Assembly: GCF_036588685.1 (NCBI RefSeq)
Contig: NC_086374.1
Coordinates: 32,418,886 to 32,482,885 of the forward strand
Direction of reading: 5' to 3'
Origin: Mytilus trossulus
Taxonomy: Eukaryota > Mollusca > Bivalvia > Mytilida > Mytilidae
Length of the DNA stretch: 64,000 bases
Part shown: one piece after another, positions 12,008-22,674 of the stretch
Position numbering within the stretch: the first letter of the stretch is position 1
Layout: each line of letters begins with the position of its first letter
Notes under the pieces: model-generated
Seen by the model: only the letters and a program-made list of their open reading frames with translations
Database searches by the model: none
What the model was told of the DNA's origin: nothing
Made by a program: the position numbers and the translations under genes

Positions 12008-15000
12008 TTATAAATGAAAATGACCAAAAAATGGTTCTAAAATACTCAAACACAGCTGCTGAGGTAACCAATACAAGGCTAACACTTTAAATTCACAAAT
12101 TCCTATAATGATTCCAAAAAGTACATCTAACACATGGTGTCTTCCTAACAAAACACGAGACATACACACAAACATAGCCCATAAACTGATTACTCCTTTT
12201 GTTGCTGCATCGGCAAAGACTTTATCTGCAAAGAAATATGCCAACATGGCTGCCCTTGTTGCATGGCCTGATGGGAATGCATAGTGGTCTATTGATACTG
12301 TGGCAAACATGTCATTCTTGTTGTGTTGTGGTCGCTGTCTTTGAAAAAGAACCTTCATCAGTGCAACTATTATTAAATCTCCAAGAAGAACTAAAAAAGA
12401 AAATATATAATCAGTTGAAAACTTGTAATAAACAATTGTCAACATTGTAAATATATTATTACATAAATTTGACATAGTCATAACTTCATTACAATATGAG
12501 TATACTGTAATATTTAGAGTAGGAGATGCAAAAGATGCATCATTATGTGTAAGGCATTCTAACAATGTCTAAAGGCTGTAAAGTTGAATTAAACACAACA
12601 TCTCAGGGATCATCACACTAGAAAAGGGTGTTAGTAAATGCTCTTAATATTTATATATTCTTTTATCAAATCATTTATTTTTTACAGATTTTGTTTCACA
12701 TGCAAGGTTCAGTACAATGTAGTAAAATGTTTTCTTGAGATGCATATTCCTTTACTTTAATAATTATTCACTTCAGGTTCCATCTTTCAACTTTTCAGTT
12801 TATCATCATTGATAGGCAAATAAGATTGATGTCAAACTAAATTATTTGTCTAATTCCTGTACATGTACATTGTACTTTGACCCAGAGTTGATTTAAGGGT
12901 AAAGAAAATCATTTTTTTAAATGGTTACTGATGGTCTTCTCTCATCCAGCAGTAAAACCCATACATTGCTACAGTGTGGTGTCAGTTTGGTGTGTATATA
13001 CACAGCCAAGTTTGTTGATTCTATATGCATGTAAGTTAATTATTACATTAACTTTTTGAGCTGTGTAAAGACTTTAAGGTGGGTCTCATTTGGGGTCTAA
13101 GCGTGACACGGGATTGCTGTTTTTTTTGTAAGCGTGAAACGTGAAAGTAAAATTATTGTGATGTGAAAACGGGAAATGAGGTCTTGCGGGACCCGGGAAA
13201 TGAAAAAAAAATGAGAATTGCTTACGTACATAGTGTAAGAGGGATACAGAAATCTGACAAAACAGTAAGTGGGATCCGAACTCCCAATGAGAGGCCTGTT
13301 CTAGGTCAAAATTTCTAGCAAGGCCATAAAAAAGAATAGGTTTGTTTGCCCAAACCCTACCTACCCAGAAAAAAGCTGTCTACTCAAATTCTTTTATTGT
13401 CCTGATTTGAAGAAGTTTATTTTTAATCAGATAGGCATGAAGACTAAATTAACATCCGATACTTCAATTTCTTAAAAAAAAAAAAAAAATAGGAAATGCC
13501 TACCTACCTACCAATTGTCTTAACCATGGGTAGGGATTGGACAAACCAAAATATTTTTAATTGTGGCACAATATCTACATTGTAATAAACACTCTTTCTA
13601 CAGTTACAGTCTAAATTTCAATCCCTGGCCAACCTTCTGACAACATTAAATCATTCTTCTGATCTTGCATATGCCAAGTTATCTAACTGTTATATCTTGA
13701 TGTGTCTGCTTGTTCATGCATATATTTGTTGTTTGTATTCTCAATGAAGCTGTCTCTATACTTTGAGATTAAATTAATATCACTGAATACAATATCAGAG
13801 TACATAATGTGTTTGTTGATTTTTTTTTTTTAATTTTTAATTATGTATACCAGTTTAGTTTTAAAACATGTACAACAGCCAAGAGTTGATGGAATAAACA
13901 TGTGAATTATAAATAATTTCATGCATTAGTCCAAAAATAAACCTAGACCAAGAGTTTCCTTAAAAAAAATATACTTTGGTCAACACTTTTATACCCCAAT
14001 GAAGTTACAAAATGAAGCATTTAATTCTTAAATAAATTTATAATTTAGGGTATTTTAATATGTAACAAAATATTTGTTCTGGCGTGACATTTGTTCCTCC
14101 GGAACAAATTTCTTATGTCACAGAAAATATGTTCCAGCACCATGTAATTTGTTCCGGAACCAATTTTTTAAGCAAGGGTGAGATAAGTTCCGGAACAAAA
14201 ATTACAGCACCATGAGTTTTGTTCCAAAACTAAAATTTAAAAGAAAAGATGAAATAAGTTCCTGAGGCTGTGAATTTAGTTTTAAACAAAGGTATTTTAT
14301 AGAAATCAATGAAAAAGTTCTGCTCGAACCTATTTCACAGAAAATAAGTACTGTGCTTGCATGGGTTACATTTGCAATTGAATGCATGACTGTAGGATGA
14401 AGATAAGAAATAAAAGCGATGATAATGTATCATAATTTGTATCTATGTTTTATCCTTTATGTGGTATTCGACCTCTTTGTTTCCTGTTGATCTGTCATGG
14501 GTGTTCTTATCATACATGTTCTTAGCTATGGTCATTGCAGTTTTTAAAGAGTGTGTCTTTTGTTTCTTTGTCTTTTAAAATAATTGATCAGTCACTTTGT
14601 CCTTTTTTAAAAAGTACAAATGTTCATCTTTAACTATGATACCTTTTTGGGGGAATGGCTTTTATTATTATTTCTTATTCTACTCTTTCCTGGTTCATAA
14701 TTGTCATTTTTAGTATTATTAATTGAGTATGTTATTTAACTTTTGCTGAACTCCACATGATCCAAATTGGATGTTTACACTTTTTATTTATTACATTATC
14801 AATATAATACAGACTAAATACATGTTTTTTATAATGACTTTAAACTGACTGATGACAAGTGCTCAGTATATAATATAAGATAACTTGTTTAACCAGTGGA
14901 ACATATTTCATAGACAAGGAACTTATTTCACCAGGTGAGGAACAAATCTCACAAATCCAGAACTTATTTCATCAGGTAAGGAACAAATCTCACAAACATG

Positions 15001-16748
15001 GAACTTATTTCACTAGGTAAGGAACAAATTTCACCAACCCAGAACTTATTTCACCAGGTAAAGTGTGGAACTTATTTCATATAGATGGAACAAATTATAT
15101 AGAAATTGTCTGTGTAAAAAGTTCTCCCAGAACATATTACCAGTGAAATTAGGTCCACTGGAACTTTTTTCACAGGAACAAATTTTGGCTCACATTTACA
15201 GAGGATTAATATAGATCTCATGAAACATTGTCCATGAGATTTTGTAGTATTTTTGTTGTTGTTAAATTTTCTTTTATTATCATGTATTATAGCTTCTTAC
15301 TTCCTGGACATTTAGTCTTGTTAGATAGTGTGAGCATATTAGCGGACTTATTACTTTGTGTATTCAACATAATTTCAACTGAGGAAACTACCATCATCGT
15401 GTAATGTGTTTTCGTACTAATAACAATTTTCACTGCTTACGGTTTTTACTGTTGAGTTTTTATTTAGGTGTTTACTCAAATTTAAAAAGCATGTCCTGTA
15501 GATTGATTTTAGGTATCTAGTTTTTTTGTCAATGATTTCTACGATTTTTTACTGTTTCCGATTACTTTGCGATTTTTGTATGTCAAAAAAACGGCGTCAT
15601 ATGTTTTCGTATGAAATAAAAATTGGATCAGTACACGGACAGGAAATGACTACAAAATCCGGAAATATTATTTTTCTAAAGTCGTGGTTCTGGTGATCGC
15701 TTGAATCATAAAAAAAGTTATTAAATACTTTTCAGTACTAAAAATTACTAGTAAATAGTGTAAGGTTGGTGTTTCGTGTGATGAAATTTTTAGATTTTGA
15801 TTAATTTTCAGATTGGCACCTGGTTTGTACAAAATACATTATTTTTTCTAAAATAAAATGCAGTTTTCAAAATTTATGATTAAATATAAAAAGTTAAGAC
15901 TGTTTTCATCTTCATGTATCAAGGATGTATAAAAAAAATTGTCAATGAAATATTGAATAGTTGGATTTTGAACAACCATTTTATATAAGAACCCTGCTAA
16001 TTTTAACTCGATGGTTTGTAATTAAAACGGCCAAAAAAACACATGACAGTCATATGCCTTGAAGATCCGGTGTCTGACTTACAAAAAACATATCTGGACT
16101 TTATTTTAACCCTTCAGAATTTTTTTCCACAACTATTCTAGTGATGCGTATTTTTGACATTAAATAAAAATGGCTAAATAGGTCAGTTTTATTTAATTTG
16201 TTCTAACGTCTTTAAAAAGCGACGTTTAATATGTTTTAAATATATCAAGTTGTAGTGGTGTTGTTGTTCTAAATATAGAAACAGAAAAACATGCCACAAT
16301 GTACGCGTATGCAGTCGAAACCGACGAAATGTGGTTGATACGAAAACATACGAAAACATATGACATACGAAAACATATGACACGACGACATGTAGCAAAC
16401 ACCAGTCAAAGAGTGAAGGGAGATAATTCTTGTATTGACATAAGTACCTATCAATAGATTAACTGCAATTTCAAAGTGTTCTGGTATGTGCGTTGTAACT
16501 AAGACTGCTATGGTACCGAAGATCCAAGGAATACCATGACATGATATTTCTAGAGCCTTCATCAAGGGTCTTAAATTCCCTAGGGGTCGATTTGCATCGG
16601 CACATAAACCACAGTGATGTGTCAACTCATCATCAATCGTAGTGACTGTTTTCATAAAAGAATCAATCGCTTTCTTCAACTTTTCTTCTGGATTAACTTC
16701 TCTTCTAGATGCATTACCACGCCTTTTACGTCTCTGTATTGCTGACAT
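12008..16748 (-). CDS. PLPP6: Polyisoprenoid diphosphate/phosphate phosphohydrolase PLPP6 (type 2 PAP family)
   Basis: There are two coding exons: 16748-16448 (301 nt, ending phase 1 at ATAG|GTACTT) and 12390-12008 (383 nt, after TTTTTTAG). Joined, they give 227 residues. The lipid phosphatase signature is complete: K113-x6-R120-P121, P140-S-G-H143, and S178-R179-x5-H185-x3-D189, where H185 is the expected phospho-accepting histidine and D189/R179 its partners. Hydrophobic segments near 72-88, 95-116 and 145-205 fit a multi-pass membrane enzyme. The N-terminus is basic and cytosolic-looking. By family knowledge it removes phosphates from presqualene, farnesyl and geranylgeranyl diphosphates at the ER/nuclear membrane. 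It is shorter than the human protein (about 295 residues), mainly at the N-terminus. The intron is about 4.06 kb and holds repeats. It is divergent from FAM78. Confidence 0.93.
14085..15190. repeat. Degenerate repeat rich in GGAACAAAT / ATTTGTTCC
   Basis: Inside the PLPP6 intron, the motif GGAAC and its complement recur dozens of times, often as TTTGTTCCGGAACAAA-like palindromes (14091-14112, 14149-14162, 14188-14200). The right part, 14919-15085, is a 41-bp tandem of about four units starting GAACTTATTTCA at about 14920, 14961, 15002 and 15043. Related sequence occurs at 17505-17705, in the first intron of FAM78. I assign no function. Confidence 0.75.
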
Positions 16749-17150
16749 GCTTCTTGGGGTGAAAATTCATTCGTTTGTAAACTTTAAATGGAGCAAGCTC
16801 AGGTAAAACGCGGTTTCCGGGGAATCCCTGTATGAGGCATTCTGGGTAGTTCTATCTATAAATAGACTTCTTTCTTAGTTACTATAGTTATTTCAAAACT
16901 TCTATCTTACATTTTATTATTCAAAACTATTTTACCGGCAATACAAAATTACTAGATATGACTAATCACCCCTTTATTTACAATAATAAACTAAATTAAA
17001 TCACCATGAAGGAATTCCCTTTGTGACGTCACAATAAAACCCAAAGAATTTCGGGAGCGGCAAATACGAATGCAACCTTTTGCGGATAAAAGTGAATGAG
17101 ACAAGTCCGCATTTTTCTTTTACCGCACGGAACCGATGGAAGGAAGAGAG
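16749..17150. promoter_or_regulatory. Divergent promoter region between PLPP6 and FAM78
   Basis: Only about 400 bp separates the start codons of two genes pointing away from each other. The stretch is less AT-rich than its surroundings and contains a perfect palindromic CRE, a GGAATTCC palindrome and a CpG-containing segment (17049-17140). A shared promoter is the simplest reading. Transcription starts cannot be placed from sequence. Confidence 0.55.
17024..17031. promoter_or_regulatory. CRE palindrome TGACGTCA
   Basis: A full CRE octamer, extended to GTGACGTCAC, lies 127 bp upstream of the preferred FAM78 start. It is the consensus site for CREB/ATF bZIP factors. Its position in a short divergent promoter makes it a plausible functional site, but a single octamer can also arise by chance. 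Confidence 0.5.
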
Positions 17151-19854
17151 ATGGGGAATCGGTCATCGGCTTGGCTTAACGAGACTGCAATTGGTATCAA
17201 CAATTTGAAAGAAGTCCACCAAAAAATTAGAGTTCTTAATCTGAACGCAAGAATTGAAAAACAGCCAACAGTGGTGGATGAAACTTCACAGTCCGTTCTT
17301 AAATACAGAACACCAAATTTCAGGTTAGTCCTTGCCTTGAAAAAACTAAATGTAGTTCATTTAATAAAAAAGATGACAATATGTTATATATTAATGAAAA
17401 AAAACTTTTATATTATTTCACTCGGCTTTTTTTTAGAGGAATAGTACGTACTAATATGTACTAACTTCAAATTTAAGGTTGCTGTTGTATGTGTCAATGT
17501 GTATTTGTTCCACCTAACAGAAGTTCCAGTGGAAACTTCATTATAAACAATGTCATAATACCTGTACCTGATGGAACAAATATTCTAAACTATTTATTCC
17601 GTTAGGAACATTTACTGTAACATTTATTCCTGTGGAAGTAATATTCCAGAATATTTTTTCCATTTGGAACTTACATTATGAAGGAACTTCTATTCCGTGA
17701 CATATGGACGATACAGCTTAAGTATATTCGTCCCCAACATACGAAAATAATGCAAAATTACAACATATCATTGAGTTTTAGTTCATGATAGAAATTTTAG
17801 ATTGTGTTCGTTGTGGCTTTTTGTCCGCCTGTATGACACCCCGGCCTTTATTTCTTTAATTTCAATTTTCAATTTGAAAATGACATTAATTCAATAAATC
17901 AAAATGTTTAAAGTAATCAAAATGAGGTTACAGATCAAGTTGTTTTCGCCGAATGTATCCTCTTCGGCTTGCTTTTTTGATATTTTGATTGAAATATCCC
18001 TGCGATATCCATGCAAAAGACTTTGTTTTAATTTTTTGTATAAACAACATATTTGTTGTATAAGTAAAACTTTCAACTTCACCACTTGAAATTCTTCGTG
18101 TAAGAATTAGAAAAAGCAGACATGATTTGGAAAATAAGCACACCATGGCACCCCCTCAAGTATGTTTCTAGAATTCTATAATTTACTTTATCTGTATTTT
18201 AAATGCACTATCAGAGGTATAAAAAACGTACTAGTATCAAATCCATGTGACACTCTTTTTAAGAAAAACTTGGTATAAATATAACCAACTAACATATTTG
18301 TATTTAGGGTGAGTGCTACTATTGAATTAGCCCCGATGACTGAGCAGCAGAAATGGAAAGTTGGTTGGATACAGGCCTGTACAGATATGATGTTTCACAA
18401 CACCTACGGAGATGAGGGATAGTAAGTAATCACATACTTTACACACAACCAACGGTCTAAGGCTTTATCTTGGACGAATATATTATATACTAGTACCACA
18501 CTATAAATAGAAGCATTTTAATGAGAAAAATATAAGAACGTATACAAGTTAAATCTTGAGCTTTTCATACGTTTTGTTAAACTCTTCAAATCAGTGTTTA
18601 AGCGTTGTCATGGAGAGCACGTACAATCAGGGAACAATACTTTTTACATCACGTGAGGTTTTCGTGCCACCGATTTGCTTTCTATACGATCTGTAGGAGC
18701 TAAATTAGCAAACATTTTTAATTTATTTAACTACAAATATTTTTCAATTTTTTGTATATCCAAATTGAGGAATATAAAATTCAGAATGGAAATGGGGAAT
18801 GTGTCAAAGAGACAACAACCCGACCAAAAATAAAAAAAACCAGCAGAAGGTCACCAACAGGTCTTCAATGTAGCGAGAAATTCCCGCACCCGGAGGCGTC
18901 CTTCAGCTGGCCCCTAAACAAATACATACTAGTTCAGTGATAATGAACGCCATACTAATTTCCAAATTGTACACAAGAAACTAAAATTAAAATAATACAA
19001 GACTAACAATGTTTATGTTTTTCTTTATTTTTTTTATCAAATAGATTTCATCGTTCACATACAAAAAAAAAGACTGACAACAAGCTAAGTTGTAATTTAA
19101 ATTAATTAGGAGAATACGAAACGTTTTTTTTCAATTTGGAAATAATAAATGAAAACTTGAAAACAAACTGGTTTTGATCTATTAATCTAAATACAGTCAG
19201 GTAAATTTTCAGCCAAGTGTACTTCGATCATGAAGGATTTAATCGGTTTTTTTTATCTATTGTAGTACAAGTTGGGAATTTCCAGAGCTGACAAGTGGTC
19301 AACAATCAATGATCAGCGATTGTGATGGACATCATTACCCATGGTACGGTTCAAGAAACGAAACTGTTGTTTTTGAAGGGCCTTGCAAGATGTACCAATC
19401 TGCAACCATCGCCATGAACGATAACTTTCATCCCCACGTGACTTGGAGGAACCCATCTAACCGTAACCAAGCCGAACCAAATCTTACTCATATCATCCGA
19501 GACCAGAGTTTTTATGTATGGTTGGTTGCATGGAACATGACAACTCAAAATGCTTATATTTTGAAAACCGTTCGCTGGAATATGAAACTGGAAATTAATG
19601 TTGACCCAAAGAAAGCTCTCGGTTCAAGAGCCAAACTTGTCACTTCTGTAGTTCCAAAACAGCCTACTGTTTTAGAAAACAATATTCCAATACCTAGATG
19701 TTCTCTCATGCCACCAAATGCCAATAGTGCTCAGATGCTTGTATGGAGACCTCGTTTGGGTGAAGCCCAATGTATTATACCACCTGTATGGAAGAAAGAG
19801 GTTCCAGTAGAAGAGCAAGTTGTTCGTTTTGACAGCAAGCTCTGTAAACTTTAA
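17151..19854 (+). CDS. FAM78: FAM78 family protein (FAM78A/B homologue)
   Basis: There are three exons: 17151-17323 (ending AG|GTTAGT), 18308-18421 (after TTTAG, ending GGATA|GTAAGT) and 19266-19854 (after TTGTAG, TAA stop). Phases agree (2 then 2) and give 291 residues, close to human FAM78A (about 283). Shared blocks include SVLKYRTPNFR, VGWIQACTDM, YPWYG, MNDNFHPHVTW, IRDQSFYVWLVAWNM and MLVWRPRLG. I chose the ATG at 17151 over the in-frame ATG at 17136: it has G at -3 and +4, and it yields MGNRSS, which fits the N-myristoylation pattern MGxxxS also present in vertebrate FAM78A (MGCIQS). The biochemical role of the family is unknown. Possible poly(A) signal ATTAAA at 19965. Confidence 0.93.
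17505..17705. repeat. GGAAC/GTTCC-rich degenerate repeat in FAM78 intron 1
   Basis: The motifs TTTGTTCC, AGTTCC, GGAACAAAT and GGAAC recur about every 20-40 bp, as in the PLPP6 intron block at 14085-15190. The two blocks therefore flank the shared promoter on both sides, about 1.6 kb and 0.4 kb away. Confidence 0.6.
18770..18940 (+). repeat. Dispersed repeat family B, forward copy
   Basis: It contains TGTGTCAAAGAGACAACAAC followed by CCCGACC, then GGAGGCGTCCTTCAGCTGGC and an ACTAGTTCAGTG end. Reverse-oriented relatives lie at 56630-56800, 58065-58165 and 60690-60800. It sits in FAM78 intron 2. Confidence 0.75.
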
Positions 19855-20550
19855 TCAGCATTCCGTATAGCTTTAATTCTGTGATAAATTTTATACATGT
19901 TTTATTTTTATATTTATAAAGCATTTCGTATCTTTTTATGGAAAGTGCAATATTCAGTTTCATTATTAAATTAATTTGTTATAGATATCAGTGTTATCTT
20001 CTTTTTTTATACAGAATTAGGATATTTTAATCAGAGGTTTAGTTTCCATCTTGAGCATAAAGTTGTTTTATGTAGCCAAAATCTTCTTGCGATTTTGAGT
20101 CGATCATTTTTTGTATTTATTTAATGACGAACGAATTCGTGTTTGCACACACACACACACACAAATTAACATTCTATGAGCTGAAATTGGTTGATTTGTC
20201 TACCTGAAATACACGGTCATTTATAATTTCTAATAGATTTTCTACTGTCTTTTGAAAATTTCCTGCTAGTCACAAACTACGCACGCAATGCTTGTGGATT
20301 ATTTTCAGTCACTATCTCTACTATGTCGGCTATATTGACTTATCCGGTAGCCTGTAATCGATGATAATGACACATTATTGGCCGAGCAGTAACACATGAT
20401 AAGTTCGCTCAAATCAGTTATCCACTTTAATTATTGATTTTAAAACTAGATTTTTCGGTCAAACTTGTGGTTAAAAAAACGGATGTTGCTTCGAGGAAAA
20501 CATGAAATAAGGAATTTATAACTATTTAATTTTGGTTTTTGTTACAAATA

Positions 20551-20930
20551 TAAAAAGGGAGGATGTGGTAGGATTGCCAATGAGACTCTCCACAAGAGAC
20601 CAAAATGACACAGAAATTAACAATTATAGATAACCCATACGGCCTTCAACAATGAGCAAAGCCGATACCGCAAATTCAGCTATAAAAGGCCGCGAAATGA
20701 CGATGTAAAACACTACAAAGAAGAAAACTAACAGCCTAATTTATGTACACAAAAATTAACAAAAAACAAATATGTAACGCATAAACAAACGACAACCACT
20801 GAAAAACAGGCTCCAGACTTGGGACAGGTCCATACAAACAGAATGTGGCGGGGTTAAACATGTACGTGGGATCTAACCCTCACCTGGGACAGTGGTATAA
20901 CATTGCAACATAAGAACGAGCGATAAAAAT
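20551..20930 (+). repeat. Dispersed repeat family A, forward copy
   Basis: A near-complete copy of the commonest repeat in the window. Successive landmarks are GATTGCCAATGAGAC, CACAAGAGACCAAAATGACA, GGCCTTCAACAATGAGC, CAGCTATAAAAGGCC, CAACCACTGAA and CTGGGACAGTGGTATAAC. The same order recurs in 56146-56512 and, inverted, in 28385-28780. Confidence 0.85.
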
Positions 20931-22270
20931 AAACTCTATTATGGAAATTGCTAACCACAGACAACTTTTTCCAAAGAAAAACAACGTTAGTTAGCCGGGT
21001 CGCCAAGATGATTGACTACTATTATACAATTTTCTAAAGTAGTACATTTTCTTTCTTCAGTAAAACACGACCTTTATAATATGATGATGAGGTTTAGAAA
21101 AACAACGATGCCAATCAGATGTGTATTTTTAATTTGAAAAATTCCAAAGATCCTATTGAAATTCTTTAATCACAATCTTTACAATTTTGCAGTATTATCA
21201 AAGCTAGTGATTCTTCTACGCTTTAGCACTACTATTCCTGGTGCTCAATTGCTATATCGAGTTTATCTTTTCATTAAACAGAGCACTTTCTATACAAAGG
21301 CCCCTTCTGCAAAATGGTAACCATCGAGGATTAGCGGACCGATATTATGTGACATGTTTTCTGCGGACTTCGATCATTAGATATCAGAAAAGATGTCTGA
21401 TCAGTATTTTCGGTCAAGCTGGTACCTTTTTTTACCCATAGAGAGGAGATGTAGACATTACAGGAGACGATTACCCTGTCGACGTACATGATCTCGCTCT
21501 CAATACCATTTATTACTGGATTAGTAACTGATAACATATTTGTGTTTAACCTACACTTCATCTTGATCATAAAGTATGAAATCGTGGAAATTGTATTTCA
21601 CTGAGAACAAACTGTGCCTCTATTTTGGGTTTATTTCTTTACTGTTGTGAATTTTGAAAGCACTCATCCAATAAAATTACACTTAATAAAGTATTTTACA
21701 ACTATTCGTTAAAATATAAATTTGACATTATGTCTTTGTACTTTTATTCTTATAAACGGATCGTGAACAAATCCGGGGTAAACACTTTATATCAATTTCC
21801 CAAAGAACTCTTCATACCATAATTAAATTATAACAAACGGAATTACCTTTCTTTTCCCGTTGGTAAAATTTTTGTTATAGCGATGTTCGTATTTAGTTTG
21901 GTATCTAGTATGACCTACATTACAGCATCCACTTTAATTCTAAGTTATAATGTATTATTTTAACATTTTTATTAATGAAAATAATTAAATCAAGGAGCTC
22001 GATATAAAAAATTCGAACATTTTACTGAAATTACTGACAACATATGGACTTAACTATATAGTTGATTATATATGCCTACAAGTTTAAGCTTAAAATGCTG
22101 GAGATTATAATCATGTATATATGAATATTAAAAATGATGTAACTCACTCGGTTTAATACCCTAATGTTGCTCACATAAGCTACCAGGTAAATAGTGTTTT
22201 TTTAATCTTTCTTATTAGCTATGCACATTGTACCATCTTTGACTGAATCATTTCACCTTTCACCTTGTGG
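20931..22270. other. Intergenic, no gene seen
   Basis: There are no splice-bounded coding blocks or conserved frames on either strand. It is ordinary AT-rich sequence between FAM78 and the LINE. Confidence 0.4.
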
Positions 22271-22274
22271 TTAA

Positions 22275-22580
22275 TTGATAAGGAAATGTGGTATCATTGC
22301 CAATGAAAGCTGTCCAACAGAATCCAAATAAAGTGGACTAAAGCCAATAAAGACAACCATACGGACTTTAACAATCAGTAAAGTGTATATCTTACAGTCA
22401 GCTTTAAAACCGTCTAAAGCCTGACATGACTCAATGGTGATAAAACCACCGGTCAAACTAACGACAAAACTGAAAACAAATATGATGGACGACAACCAAC
22501 GATAATCGCTGAATTACAGGCTCCATACTCCACACAACCATTGTATATAGAATGTAGCGAGGCTAAAATTGTTAACATCT
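22275..22580 (+). repeat. Dispersed repeat family A, diverged forward copy
   Basis: It keeps the landmarks ATGTGGTATCATTGCCAATG, CATACGGACTTTAACAAT, CAGTCAGCTTTAAAA and GAATTACAGGCTCC, with many substitutions, so it is an old copy. It ends about 95 bp before the 3' tail of the LINE. Confidence 0.7.
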
Positions 22581-22674
22581 GTTGGAAATGGATTGATTCA
22601 TTCAAATTGGCATGAAACACACAAATACACTTTACACAAAGAAAGAAGACATACTGTACCAACACAAAAGTATT

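Noticed and set aside
12199-12450. Plus-strand frame opposite PLPP6 exon 2
   Set aside because: Antisense shadow of the conserved phosphatase exon.
16189-16447. Extension of the PLPP6 first-exon frame past 16448
   Set aside because: It is read-through into the intron. The GTACTT donor and joining to 12390 restore the family sequence.
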